Below are positions 22,651 to 35,204 of a stretch of 64,000 nt of DNA, piece by piece. The notes beneath the pieces were generated by a model. That model made no database searches. It saw nothing but the letters and a program-made list of their open reading frames with translations, and was not told the origin of the DNA. A program made the translations under genes and the position numbers. Origin of the DNA: Polytrichum commune (taxonomy: Eukaryota > Streptophyta > Polytrichopsida > Polytrichales > Polytrichaceae); contig OX485804.1 of assembly GCA_950295325.1 (NCBI GenBank), forward strand, positions 64,200,533 to 64,264,532, in the 5' to 3' direction. Every line of letters begins with the position of its first letter. Within the stretch, counting starts at the first letter, position 1.

Positions 22651-23751
22651 CGATTCCAGCGTGATCAAAATCTAATCCCATCTTGATTGGAATTCTGGTA
22701 CCCTATAGATTCCCGACAGGGTCATGATAGAGAAGAGGTGGTTCTACTCTAGTGTGTAATTGGCTCATTAGGTGTGACTCGGTTCCAAATCTATGTAAAG
22801 ATAACTTTGATATCATAGATAAACAAAATTTGATTATATGAAAGGAGTTGTTCAATTCTAAAACGAGACCTTTTAAATTTGTCACAAAACACCCTATCAT
22901 AATAGTTTTTAATTTCATAACTAATTCCAAAATGATAAATTAATTAAAAAGAATGTGACAAATTCTTGCATGGCATCATCTACATAAAAAAAATTCATAC
23001 CAAAATGCCAATGTACATAAATAGCAAAAAGTACTCGAGATGTACAACTCTAAAATAAGACATGTTACCTTAAATTGTGTTGGGAGTTGGAACTCCTCAG
23101 GAGCCGGCAGGGATAAGATATCATTGCATGTCCTTTGAATGGATAATACTTTCAAGGAAGGACGGAGTACTACACTAAATATGATATTTAGTGTCATCGG
23201 GTATTTAATGTCATTATGGTAACTTTCCGGATGACACGTCGTATGAATAAGTGAACAAATACCGTCATGGATGATGGATGAGTTCATCCATTGGCCAAAA
23301 CCCTACCTTTCTCTTGTTAGCAACTTGTGATGAAATATTGTCATGGATGATTGAAATTTGGATGAAAATTCACTCGGTAAGCGACATGAATTGCAACACT
23401 GTAAATGTATAATCCCCCAAAAAATTTACAAGGAATGACAAATAATGTTGGGTTAACATGTAGTGTTGGTGACACTATACCACGGTTTACAATTAGTATT
23501 GAGCAAAACAATTAGAATTGGTGACACTAAATATCATATTTAGTGGAAGTGCCACCTGCTCACCGGACGCCACCTCACCAATATTGCCACCTAAGAACAT
23601 AATTGGGTCACTTGCGGCTGAGGTGGAGGGTGACCTGGCACCCACAACTGCTGAGCCTGAAAACTCTGGTGCCAGCTATTATGCAGCATTAGAAAGCCAC
23701 AATCCAATGAATCTTAGTGGTCTTCACTCATCCACCGTCACTCTTATCTAA

Positions 23752-24331
23752 GGCGTTGTTTACACTATGGACCGTGAAGTCGTCCCAAGGTCCTGTAAAT
23801 TTTGTGATTGGTTGTTGATCTCCTCCCAGGACCACTTCGGTTTACATCAAGGAAGAAATATCAGGGTGAGCATGGAGTTCGAGGTCCTTAGAAGACATAT
23901 TTTAAGGCCTATGCTATCCACTAACATGGTCCAACTGGTTTTGCGGTGGGAGAGGCAAAAGAGGTGCTATGGTAGAAAAAGGCAAGGGCTCATGGCAAAG
24001 AAACATTAGTATGATAATTTTTGAATGAAGTTTCTTTGGGGGGAAGAGAAGACGAAGACCAGAGCACAGAAGAGAATGATCAAAAAAATAGAATTTTAGT
24101 TTTAAAGTGCCCTTTTTGGACACATATTGTAAAAAAATAAGCACATTCACATTCTGGTACATGGTCATTCCTCTTGGTCCATATTTGGTTTACACCTCGT
24201 GAGGAGTCCAAAGACTTTGTAAAAGTTGTTTTTTAAGAAACTAAACCATGAAAGTTGGACCATGAAGTCGGACCGTGGAAAAAGGCCATCTTTCATGGTC
24301 CGACTTCGTGGTCCATGATGTAAATCGGCCC
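23752..24331. mobile_element. MITE family B, copy 1 (TAA duplication)
   Basis: 580 bp flanked by TAA (23749-23751 and 24332-24334). Ends GGCGTTGTTTACACTATGGACC and its mirror GGTCCATGATGTAAATCGGCCC. Over most of its length it matches 26952-27507. TTA/TAA duplications and G/C-start ends suggest a PIF/Harbinger-type MITE. No transposase. Confidence 0.75.
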
Positions 24332-24853
24332 TAATGTCAACCCTTTTGAGACCACTACCAACGAGATGTTCCTAAAAGGTGAGGATTAACTTGCAGTGAG
24401 CGGATCATAGAACCACATGATGTGATGCATCGCTTTGGGTCAGTGATAGATTTTGAGTAAGTAATCTTTTTGAGCTAGATCAGAGGCTCTGGCATGACAA
24501 CGAGGATTGAGGATGTAAACGGAAGTGTAAATAAGAAGTATTATTTTAAATTAAAAATACGCATGTATCATAATACCGGCATGAATGTGAGCTCGTTGGC
24601 TTTGTGTTGATCACGGTGTTCCATGATGCAACAAAACAAGAAGTACATACTTGATATAATAAGCTATAACTATATGGCATGACACGAGAAGCTTCATCAA
24701 TATTATTGTGGGGAGTACTCCATCTTGCGATTTCGTGTTTTAATTCGATTTTTTAGTGCTCTACACAATCTTTAATTTCATCCTTGTGCTAAACATGAGA
24801 ACTAAGAGGTTCATTTTTGGATGGTTGTTGTTTTGGTGCTCAGTGTAGATTAA

Positions 24854-25356
24854 GGGCCACTTTACACACGAGCCAAGAGCCGTGACCATGAAATTGTGAG
24901 AGCCCAAAAGAAAGCGTCCAAAGGCCATCCCAACACACCTTCAAAATAATGTAGTGTGGTCACAAATCCTCAAGTGATATTGTGAAGTCATATGTGACCG
25001 GGCCCTCAACTAAATGCTATTTTAATGAATTTCTACTCATGCGGATCTTCGCACATGATCAAATAGAATAAATTAACAATTGTGAGCAATTTGGAGTGTT
25101 GTGTGTCTCCAAGTTTTGTGTTAAGCCTACCTCCAAGAGGTGGTTTTTGAAAATAATCCAAGTGACCATAAACACATGATACATTGGATGTCATGTAGGA
25201 ATCCACGTAGACTTTGCATCCATCTTGCATTCACATACTCTATTGGTCCTTCAAGCATAGTGTAAGGCGAACTTGGACAGGCTATGCCTTTTCCACCAAT
25301 GAGAGTGCTTGAAGTGTAATGGTCACGGGTTCTTAGTCTTGTGTGTGAAGTGGCCC
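24854..25356. mobile_element. MITE family A, copy 1 (TAA duplication)
   Basis: 503 bp flanked by TAA. Left GGGCCACTTTACACACGAGC, right GTGTGTGAAGTGGCCC; GAGCCGTGACCAT on the left mirrors ATGGTCACGGGTTC on the right. Second copy at 27511-28019. Confidence 0.75.
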
Positions 25357-25384
25357 TAAACAATCAACAACCTTTGCAAAGTTA

Positions 25385-25782
25385 GGGCCGGTTCCCATGG
25401 GTCTCAATCTCCCAAGTCCTGCTCATGTTAGCAAGTTCCAACATGGAGGCAAAGTCCCAACTTGTGAGCCTCAAGTAACCACTAATATATGGTTAATTAC
25501 CATTAAAGTCATATTTTGGATATTTTATGCAAATATATTTGTGGGATTTGGGTTGAGAGTTGGGTCTAGCTATTTGCTCAACCTAACTCACAACATAAGT
25601 CCCAAGCCTCAACTCCAAATTGTGTTGCCATGTGCACATCCATGGCATACTTGGGACTTAGGACTTTGGGACCCCGTGTGATGTGGTAAGTCCCAACTTC
25701 CATGCTCTCAATGGTTGAGATTGCACAAATTGACCTCACGTGACATGGGACTCAAGACTTCGGACCCCGTGTAAATCGGCCT
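25385..25782. mobile_element. MITE family D, copy 1 (TTA duplication)
   Basis: 398 bp flanked by TTA. Left GGGCCGGTTCCCATGGGTCT, right GGACCCCGTGTAAATCGGCC. Internal AAGTCCCAACTT blocks recur in D copy 2. Confidence 0.65.
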
Positions 25783-25804
25783 TTATTTGAATTCTATCTA
25801 CTTA

Positions 25805-26257
25805 GGGTTGGTCTCAAGTCCCATGTCCCACCCATATTAGTCCCAACATGGAGGCAAAGTCCCAACTTCTAAACCTTAAGAAAACATTAATATACGATTA
25901 AAATCGGATCTTGATTCTTTTATGCAAAAATAGTTGTGGGACTTATGTTGAGAGTTGGGGTCTAGCTATATGCTCGACCCAACTCATAACACAAGTCCCA
26001 AGCCGCACCTCCACATAGGTGTTGACATTACACATCCATGCCATACTTGGGACTTAGGACTTGGGACCCCTTTGTGAAGTGGTAAGTCCCAACTTCCATG
26101 CCCTCAACGGTTGAGATTGCACGGATTGACGTCAAGTGACTTGGGACTTGGGACCCCTTTGTGAAGTGGTAAGTCCCAACTTCCATGCTCTCAACGGTCG
26201 AGATTGCACGGATTGATATCAAGTGACTTGGGACTTGGGACCCATATGAACCGGCCT
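25805..26257. mobile_element. MITE family D, copy 2, with internal 87-bp tandem duplication
   Basis: 453 bp flanked by TTA. Left GGGTTGGTCTCAAGTCCC, right TTGGGACCCATATGAACCGG. The right half holds two 87-bp units (26064-26150 and 26151-26237). Confidence 0.65.
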
Positions 26258-26951
26258 TTAGATTCTCTCCCGCCATTAACGATGGCCCATGAGGAGGGAG
26301 GTTCGTAGGGTTTGGGTGGCACCAAACTTGGTATTTGCTAATACCAAGTGGGAAGTCTCTCACATGAATGGATCAAAATTGAGACAGGTGTCGGCATATT
26401 AACAAATACAAACACCATGTGTGAGTGGAGCTTTAGTTTCTAATACCGGAAAATGTCCCGAACCTCCCTAATCCCACAACATTGTGTGAACAAGGCAACT
26501 GCACTAAATATACCAATTAGTGAGTGTGGGAAATAAGTGAAGGTGATACTAAATTCCTTTATGTTATGAATTAGTGCCACCAAAAGATCTTAGATCCAAG
26601 ACTAGGAAGCATTGTTCATCTATGCACTTGGCAGTATTCACTTAAAAGTACTGGCACTTGGCATGAAAATATCGGCACTTGGTATGGAAGTACTGGCACT
26701 TGGCATGAAAATATCGGCACTTGGTATGGAAGTACTGGCACTTGACATTATTCGCTGACAAGCATGTGGTGCGCACTGATCACAAGCACGTTTTTTATTT
26801 GTTGAAATCTATGATAAGTGAGCATAGAATTTAGCGTAGGCATGAATTTGGTGTCACTCAGTAGCAACTTTAACCCTCAGTAACTTTGAGATTTGGGTAG
26901 ATTGTGTATGTGACCTGAATTAGTACCACACCTCACTAATTGGTATATTTA

Positions 26952-27507
26952 GGGGTTGTGTTACACCATGGACCATGAAGTGATCCCAAGGCCCTATAAA
27001 ATTTGTGACTGGTTGTTGAACTTGTCCTAAGACCACTTCAATTTACATCAAGGAAAAAATGTCAGAGTGACCATGAAGTTCGAGGTCCTCAAAAGACATA
27101 TTTCAAGGTCTACATTATCCACTGGCATGGTCCAACAGGTTTTGCGGTGGGAGAGGCAAAAGAGGTGCTCTAGTAAAAAAAGGCAAGGGCCCATGGCAGA
27201 GAAATGTTGTTATAATAAAATTTTAATGAAATATTTTTTGGGGAAGAGAGGATGAAGACAAGAGAAGACCAAAGAATGGTCAAACTTTCATTTCTTTCTT
27301 TCCAAAACTACTTTTTTGAGCATATATTTAAAAAAAACATTTATTTTTTGTGCATGGTCATTCCTCTTGGTCCACCTTTGGTTTACACCTAGTAAGGGAC
27401 CCCGAGGCTTTGTAAATTGATTTAAAAAAAAAGCAGACCATGAAAGTTGGACCATTAAATCAAACCATGGAAAAGGCCATCTTTCACGGTCCATGGTGTA
27501 ATGGCCC
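26952..27507. mobile_element. MITE family B, copy 2
   Basis: 556 bp between TTA (26949-26951) and TTA (27508-27510). Ends GGGGTTGTGTTACACCATGG and its mirror ending TGGTGTAATGGCCC. Homologous to 23752-24331. Confidence 0.75.
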
Positions 27508-27510
27508 TTA

Positions 27511-28019
27511 GGGGCACTTCACACACGAGCCAAGAGCCGTGACCATGAAATTCCGAGAGCCCAAAAGAAAGTGTCCAACAGCCATCCCAACACACCTCAC
27601 AAAATCATGTAACATGATCACGGAACCTCAAATGTAGTGGGAAGTCATATGTGACTGGGGCCCTCAACCAAATACTATTTCAATAAATTTCTACTCACGC
27701 GGGTCCTCACACGTGATAAAACATAACAAATCAACAGTTGTGAGCGTTCAGAGTGCCATGGTCTCCCAATGCTTTCATGGTAGGCCTACCTCCAAAAGGT
27801 GGTTTTTGAAAACAATCCAAGCGACCAAGAAACATGATCCGTTCGATGCCACGTAGGAATCCACGTAGACTTTACATCCATCGTGCATTCACATACTCCG
27901 TTGGTCCCTCAAGCGTAGTGGGAAGCTTAAACTTGGACCGGCTCCACCTTCTCCACCAACGAGAGTGCTTGAAGCGTAATGGTCACGGGCTCTCAGTCAC
28001 GTGTGTGAAGAAGTGGCCC
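27511..28019. mobile_element. MITE family A, copy 2
   Basis: 509 bp between TTA (27508-27510) and TTA (28020-28022). Left GGGGCACTTCACACACGAGC, right GTGTGTGAAGAAGTGGCCC. Homologous to 24854-25356. Confidence 0.75.
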
Positions 28020-28022
28020 TTA

Positions 28023-28496
28023 GGGGCACTTTATATTAGGGCCTATTTGGGGTTGAGCCCACTTGGACTTGAAGTGGGCCCTAACTTTAGCCTTACTTTA
28101 CAAAGTGGGTCGTTGAGTGGGCCTTGCAATATAAAGTCCATAGGCCCACTTGTAGGGCCCCAATTGGAAATTCTACTTTAAAGTGGGCCTTCCAAATGGA
28201 CCTAGGGACCAGGGCCTGCGAAGCGGAGAACGACGGAAGTTGGGTGAAGTGGGCCGTAGGTGCGAAGTGGGTCTCCATAAACCCTCGACCCAATTTTTTG
28301 GCTTCGGCCCAGTTCTTTCCCTCCAAAACGCCGCCATGTCACCCGCCACGCAAGCTTTAGGAGAAGTGGGCCGACTCTCAATATAAAGCCCTTGGGCCCA
28401 TATTAGGGCCCATTTGGGCAATCTAAGCACTTTGATTGGTTGATGCCTAGAGTTTGGAAATGGGCCCTATAAATGGGCCCTAATATAAAGTGTCCC
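28023..28496. mobile_element. MITE family C
   Basis: 474 bp between TTA (28020-28022) and TTA (28497-28499). Left GGGGCACTTTATATTAGGGC mirrors right GCCCTAATATAAAGTGTCCC. The interior has further AAGTGGGCC/GGCCCACTT inverted blocks, so it folds strongly. Confidence 0.8.
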
Positions 28497-28499
28497 TTA

Positions 28500-28640
28500 G
28501 TGTAGCCAAGTGGTTCTCGGGTATTTTGTAAACACCCCTCACTATTAGGTAGGGTCCGGTGGGTCGAGACCTTAATTTGGAGACCTAGAAGTAGGGCCGT
28601 GGCGACTCGTCAAAGAAGTCTTATTATTATCGTCCATTTA
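28500..28640 (+). repeat. Possible second tRNA-derived SINE family
   Basis: TAGCCAAGTGG (28503-28513) fits pol III box A and GGGTCGAGACC (28561-28571) fits box B with one mismatch. A TTATTATTA tail follows at about 28621. One copy only, no target duplication found. Confidence 0.4.
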
Positions 28641-29259
28641 AAGAGCAACGGTCTACCGGCCACATCCTCCGGAGCTTCCTGCTTATCTCGAGCTCGAATA
28701 CATACAAGCCCCGGTTCAAATCCCCAAACGCTTTAGCATTTTGTAAACTATTTCGAGGGCATCTTGTTCCACAAAGATGGGCCCTCTTCAGATTGGTGGA
28801 GGTGGGTGGCCATGGCCCATGGCGGTTCTTTTTATCATTATTAAAAAAACGGTTGTGTGCTTCGTTTCCGTCTTTGGGAAGTCTCTTTTTCTCTCTCTTC
28901 AAAAACAATGACACGTTCGGACTTGCAATGAAAGTGTTGCGTTCTTGGTAATACGACATTTTGGCCTCGAATGTCGTACTGTCGAGGTTTTGCAAGAAAA
29001 TGGTCTATTTTGAAGTGAAATGTCATTGTATAAGTAATGAAGGTGCATAAGTATGGGAATCATATTTTATTGAAGAAATATGCTCACAACCTCACACAAT
29101 GTGGTGTTAACAGAAAGTATACTCTCGTGATGATGTTTCACTGTATAATCCCACACTACAAAAGTTAGAGTTTGTTGATGTTGGGAATTGACATCGTTGT
29201 TGAATTTATCCATGAAAGATTACATGTGCACCACATCTGCAACTGAAAACTTCAAAGTA

Positions 29260-29308
29260 CACTACATTGAATATTATATTTAATGTCACTTACTATTTGG
29301 AGTTACAC

Positions 29309-29353
<45 letters not shown>

Positions 29354-29496
29354 TTCTTACCAAGTAAAGATGTTATTGTTCTATAATTTCCAAACAACCA
29401 AATTGATGTTTTTGGCAAAAAAATGAGATATATAGTAAATAGTTATAGCATTGCGTAATTCCAAATAGTAAGTGATACTAAATACAACATTTAGTG
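29260..29496. mobile_element. MITE with CACTA...TAGTG ends
   Basis: Left CACTACATTGAATATTATAT then TGTCACTTACTATTTGGAGT; right mirrors this (CCAAATAGTAAGTGATACTA then ACATTTAGTG). The interior has (TA)n and (TG)n. It truncates the transposase fragment at 29500-29683. Confidence 0.65.
29312..29352. repeat. (TA)n(TG)n microsatellite
   Basis: Compound dinucleotide tract inside the MITE at 29260-29496. Confidence 0.85.
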
Positions 29497-29499
29497 TAG

Positions 29500-29683
29500 T
29501 AAATTTTGACAATAAATGGGCATAGTCATGGGCTCGAGGAAGCTTGACTATTGGTGTTGGTTGGTCATCCACATCACTCCCCTTCATTGGCTCTTCGTTC
29601 AAATCTAAACCCAAATGGACTTCTCTACCCCATGCCCAATCCACCAACTCATACATGTCCTCGACACATCCCTCCCACCACAC
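29500..29683 (-). pseudogene. Fragment sharing the C-terminal module of the pogo-like transposase
   Basis: Reads YELVDWAWGREVHLGLDLNE then VDDQPTPIVKLPRAHDYAHL, parallel to DELVDVTLGIDYAQG and VDDVAPPTVKLGDAKRHASL of the 16.5-kb pseudogene. No DDE region lies beside it. The C-terminal end is cut by the MITE at 29260-29496. Confidence 0.5.
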
Positions 29684-29699
29684 TATACACGATTAAACC

Positions 29700-32500
29700 A
29701 AGGTTGTGATATCGATCTCAAGATCTGCAATCCATCAATCAATTGCAAGATTCAATAGATTAATACCCAATCATCTAAATCTTCAAGAAACATCACACCC
29801 CTATCCCAACCCTAAATCAAACCTAATTTTGAGAGGAGAGGAGTCCTTATACCCCAAACCCCTAACCCAACTCAATTTTTCCAAATACAAATCATCGCCT
29901 CACCACAAAACTCTTGCATGAAATTGTTCCCACCAAGAATGTTACTGAGATGACCGCTAGACTCTTCCAATGCACATGAATGAATTCCCCACCAACATAT
30001 TTCATAATTAACAAAACCTCTACCATTCAAAGAACTTCACCGATCGTCACCAACCGAGTAGTGTAAGTGAGAGCATCCCCCCTGACACAACAAGGGAACG
30101 GTATTTTGAGTATGTGGGTACTTGTTCCACCAAACACCAATGACCGCCCATCATAATATATGTGTCTTCAACTTCACCCTACAATTGTATAGATCATTGG
30201 TACTCATTTTCCAAGTAATTTCTAAGCACATTTCCATGTGGATAGGAGGCCAAGGTTTTCTCATTTAGTGGTTTCCATGAACTTGCCCAATACATGGGCT
30301 AACATGTGGAAGTGTGCTCTTATGATATGAAGTGCAAGACTAAGAATCAAAATTACTTAATTTATTCTAAATCCAACTTATTTAACATCAAGGATCACAC
30401 CATTATTATGTTCTATAAGAAAGATCCTTGATGATCCCACACTATTTATTACTTTGGAATGGTGTGGATAGTTATTAAAGTGGACCACATCAATTTTCAA
30501 ATGCATTGGAATTAAACATCAACCCAATTTTATTAATTGCCAACTTCTATAAAAGGAGAAAACATGGCATACCCTTTGATATTGTCAACCCAATACGATT
30601 TAGAGTTATCTTCAAGAAAAAGAAAAAGAAAAAAACACCAAGCATCCAAGGGTTGGCGATGAATCATGTGACAAACATGGAAGACATAACATGGTAGGTT
30701 AAAAACTATATTGGAATATAGAGTAGACATACCCATTTCTGATAACCCCCTTAATCTTACTATATCTATATGAAGTGCCCCAAAATCATGAAGTTCCACA
30801 CATGTAGCCATCATTTTCTAACATGATAGAAAAAATCATGAAGAATCACACATGTATTTGTCACATTCGGCGTGATGCAAAAAGTAAGTAACAAAGGCAT
30901 GAATTTGGGCTCCTTGAAAAGGGCATTAATGGTAGTCAAGTTTTCATCTCCCAATTATCAAAAATAAATCGACATATGTTGTGAATATGGGTTGGAAGAA
31001 AAAATTGTCTGTGAAATTTTACAATAATTTCAAAACTCGGAAAATAAATTATGAATTTTTTGTTAAACATTGTGATAGCAATTTCCACACCTGTGAAAAA
31101 TCACCCCAATATCATACATGTACTACATTTATGCAAAATTGCTTAAGTTAACGGAGATAGGATTGTCTACTCTATATCACCAAAAAATTGATGTCATTTT
31201 TCGTTCCACAAGATACCAAGTTCCAACTCAAAGATGGAGGAATTGAGAAAAGAAAGCAAAAGGTCACGAAACTCAATGACTCCTATAAAAAGCCTAGAAG
31301 TATATTTGATTGGAGCTTTATAATGTGCATATGTTTGGAGTCTCACCCAAAGTGTTCATAGCTCTCCAAATAGCATTGAGGACCAAATTCCCAACTGAAA
31401 CTACTTACATTTTTGTTGTGTCTCATGATTCACCTTTTATGTATGATACTTTGTCAAGTATTTACTCACTAACGCTTGTACTCCTCTCCCATAATGAAAA
31501 TAATTAACAAAACAAAAATATGGATTCACGTGAAGACAAAAGTAAAGTAATTCCATCCACATGGCTCAAGTGCACATAACCACCTCTACTTCCTCTAATA
31601 TATAAGTGTTGCGGGTGGTTACTCTACTTCATAGTCATACTCTATACCACCACACGTGACAATCCACATGTTGGTCCATGTTCACCTCAAAGTGTTGTTT
31701 ACTCCACATGATTCATATGCACAAATGAAGCATTAACCAATAGGAGATTGTTGCTTTATTTCCTTCTACAAGATTGACAACATCATTGAAGACATATATA
31801 TTTCTAAATAAGTAAAGTGTTAATCTTAGTGTGTGCGCGAGGGTGAAGGTGGCTGTTGCTATTGGCGACCATTGGTGTTGCAAGTACCAAGTTGAAACCA
31901 TGTTAGTTGGTAGTTGCATATGAAGTGGCCAAGAGGATGTTGGCATACTGTTCTTTTTTGTTTGGGGGGGGGGGGCAAGAGAGGTTGTAACTTGAATCCA
32001 ACCTTACAATTGAGCCCTTCAGACATTGATATATAATTATACTAAAACAATTTACAATTGACTCTCTTGGGTCCACATAAATGCTATACATTGGCTAATT
32101 AATGTTATGACCCCCACCTCACATTTGGAATCCATATATTATGTACCTTACAAATTTTAAAATGAATTTATATACAATATTAAAAAAAATGTACAATGAC
32201 TCCCTTCAAAAATGGGTGGATTATGGTCAATCACATGATATTTCCATCTACACTAAACTATCTTGTTAGTGTGGGCCATACTAATTCTCTAGAATCCACC
32301 TTTGTCAACCAAATACAATAGCATAACATTAGAGTGGGCCACATTGATTGTTTTATAGGAAATTGATGAGGGGCGACTATTTTATTTTATACTACTTTTG
32401 TCCTTGATTTAATACTCAAGTGTTGAGAAAGACTCAAGGGAAGACTGGGGGTCTTGAGCCAATATTAATCACATATCCACAATAAATTTTCACCCATAAC
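29700..32500. other. No gene recognised
   Basis: AT-rich noncoding sequence with a G-run at about 31965-31976 and an A-rich run near 30617. No protein match or RNA gene seen. Confidence 0.5.
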
Positions 32501-32522
32501 AATAGGACAATCTAGTATTATT

Positions 32523-32558
32523 GGGTTTTAGGGTTTAGGGTTTAGGGTTTAGGATTTA
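32523..32558 (+). repeat. Telomere-type TTTAGGG array (short)
   Basis: Three consecutive TTTAGGG units with flanking variants. Either an interstitial telomeric remnant or a telo-box promoter element. Confidence 0.7.
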
Positions 32559-33055
32559 GAGCTTCAGGGCTCCATGGAAGTTGGCCCATGTGATGAGGAG
32601 AGTGGTTTGTCTTCCGGACTCTATTGTGTCAAAAAAATTTCGACTTCCTTCATTTTTCTTGTGGTTAAGAGAAGCTTACGTCAGATGTTCAAGCATGTGG
32701 CGACGAGTTATGCCATCTGCTTTGAGGTTGAATGTGTTGTTGTGAGATGGGTCATAGGAACTTATCACTTCGAGATTCTGCGGGAAATTGAGGTTTGATT
32801 CAAACAGGCTTTGAGTTGTATGAATTCCGAACCCACTTGCAATTCTCAATCAAACAAGATATTCAGCTTGTAAATTGGATCACTCTAAGTACCCAAACCT
32901 ACCAAAGTGTCCACAATAGGTGCGGTTACATAAGCAATGGCTTAGTAATGGGATGGTACAAAGGCTAGAGCATATATGAGTTATTAATAAATAAATCCAT
33001 CGAAGAGGACTTCATCATGTTGGAATGGGAGTTAGAGGACGTGTAGGTTTATCTC

Positions 33056-33090
33056 AGTTTAGGGTTTAGGATTTAGGGCTTAGGGTTTTG
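33056..33090 (+). repeat. Second TTTAGGG-type cluster
   Basis: TTTAGGG TTTAGGA TTTAGGG CTTAGGG. Same strand as the cluster at 32523. Confidence 0.65.
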
Positions 33091-35204
33091 CAAGTTGCTG
33101 ATGTTGTAGAAGGGTGTCATTATTGCACCCGGTGTGAAGTTTAACTAATGATTGCTTAGTTGGATCTCTTTTTGATGGTATGTGCTTGAAGCATGGAATG
33201 ATCACTATTCACACCACATTTGAACTATTCAAGTTAGCTGAAAAATTCGTGATTAGGGCTTTCTGGTTTCTTGAAGTAATTGAGGTTTGCAGAGCAGCGT
33301 CTTTGAGGGTTATTATAATTGGCATTTTGATGATTGTGTTGCTTAGACTTTAGGAGATCCTATTTTATTGTAAATATTATGTGTATGTTGACGTGTGTGC
33401 ATCTTGATAGTTTGGTAGGTTGCTGCGTTTTTGTCCCGAAAAATCAAAAGAAATGGGTGATTTTCGGAAGAGTAAACTTTTATTGTCATTTAAGTTTTGT
33501 ACATACCTCAATATCACCGTGTAATATTAAACTTTTCTAGGCAGACTGGAGTCACCCGGGCTTAGATATAGGTGTGCTACATGCTTTTAGCATTAGATGG
33601 GCTTTTGTTGCATCATTTAAAACAAGGCTACTGTGTTTGCTTTTCAACAATTAATTCTTGAAGGTTTACCTACATGGTTTTGAGGGATATCATAGACCAG
33701 GTTGCAATATTGGTTTTATCTCGCTGTGATCATTTTCTGAAATACACCCTTTAGAGTATGGTGTGTAGTATTTCCAAGAGTTTTTTTGAGAGCTATCACA
33801 CAAGAGAAGTTGTGAGGGCACCATCAAAGGATTACATCCATAAGGTTACAAATACATAAAGTACTTTTGGTCCTTCTATAATGAATTTAGAAGAAAAAAG
33901 TCTGAAAATTCATCTAAATTTTCAATGGATATTTGATGGGAGTGGTTGAAATTACATACATGATAGATTGCTGGAAAGTTGCAAGCATAAGATGATGTTG
34001 AAATGATTGAAATCTGAAAATGTCTCTTGAGATGTGAGCACGTCATGAGGTATACATGATATTTATGCATGAAATCTTATGATCAGGCCTTTGAAGGTGA
34101 TAGACAATAACAACAGCTACGTATGGGGAAAAAGGATTATGGCTAAGAAATACTTAATTTGAGCTAGATCTGATCATTTGAAAGTGAGAGTCCCATTTTG
34201 GGACACTTAAGGTGCAATTTAGGCCATTAAGGATCAATAGGTACAAAGAGGCTGGGGCCCTCAAGCAAATTTAATAGTCGGAGGATGTGTTTCTCGACAC
34301 TTGCATCTACAGCTATCAATGTGTTTTTTATGCACTCTTTGGACTTGTGTGTCCTTGTTTGTTTATGGACTCTTTGAACTTGAGAATCCATGGTTTCGAT
34401 TTCTGTGGCAGGAGCATGTGTTCCTTTCGTTGTTATGATGGTTTTGTGACATCTCGGCAAACATGTATAGGCTGAAATCAGAATCTGTTACTGGTTCTTG
34501 TAATACTTGGGGTTTTGTTGCGTCATTCAAAAGGATTTGTTTTCATTGAAGGGTTGTCTACATGCATTTGAATGATATAGGAGAGCAGGAGAGCAGGTGT
34601 GCCATCTTCATTTTGCTATGTTCACTTTCTGGAGGACACACTTTCAGAGCAATACGTGTGTTTGTTCCAGAAATGGAACATTGGCGATATGAGAACCTAA
34701 TGGACACAATCACCTGGAATGAGCACTATTCTGGTTGTTACCCTGTCATGTACAACTATCCACTCAAGGGCTTAGAATCCTTGGCAGCCATGTAAGGGAG
34801 TCTGGTTCATCCCAACTTAAACTCACTACACTTAGTCAGGATCTTGGATGCTAATTCCAGGATGAAGTCGGGTAAAAAGAAAAATTTCTGAGCGATAAGG
34901 GGTTCCCACTGTTTTCCTTTCAACTTACATGGCTGCCACGAATTCTTGGTCCTGCTCTATATGTATGTTAAGATATATTTGTGTAGCCATTTTGTGCAAG
35001 CAATAAGTTATCCAGGTATTATTTCATTATTTCTTTACGTCAATTGTGAGGAATTTCCAATAATGTTGCAATTACATACACAAATCTGAGGCTTCCATAG
35101 GCTTCTAAGAAAAAATCTGGGAATTTGAATAAAAGGGATAGCGAGAAGATGCAAAGGAATTGAAGTTTTTGGAATCTTACCATGCACTGTGACAGGAAGC
35201 TGGA

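Larger units (their letters stand above)
26502..28502. mobile_element. MITE with CACTAAATATACC ends, interrupted by three other MITEs
   Basis: The left end CACTAAATATACCAATTAG (26502) is mirrored by CTAATTGGTATATTTA ending at 26951. The last bases of that right repeat (GTG) resume at 28500 after the inserted block 26952-28496. Removing the block restores GGTATATTTAGTG, the exact complement of the left 13 bases. No clear target duplication. Internal 42-bp tandem units at 26655-26738. Confidence 0.55.

Noticed and set aside
23767-24009. Conserved small ORF shared by MITEs at 23.75 and 26.95 kb
   Set aside because: The peptides match because the elements are homologous DNA; frames are not preserved better than the surrounding noncoding bases.
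28700-28730. tRNA gene suggested by GGTTCAAATCC near 28707
   Set aside because: The T-arm stem does not pair and no acceptor stem or anticodon arm can be drawn.
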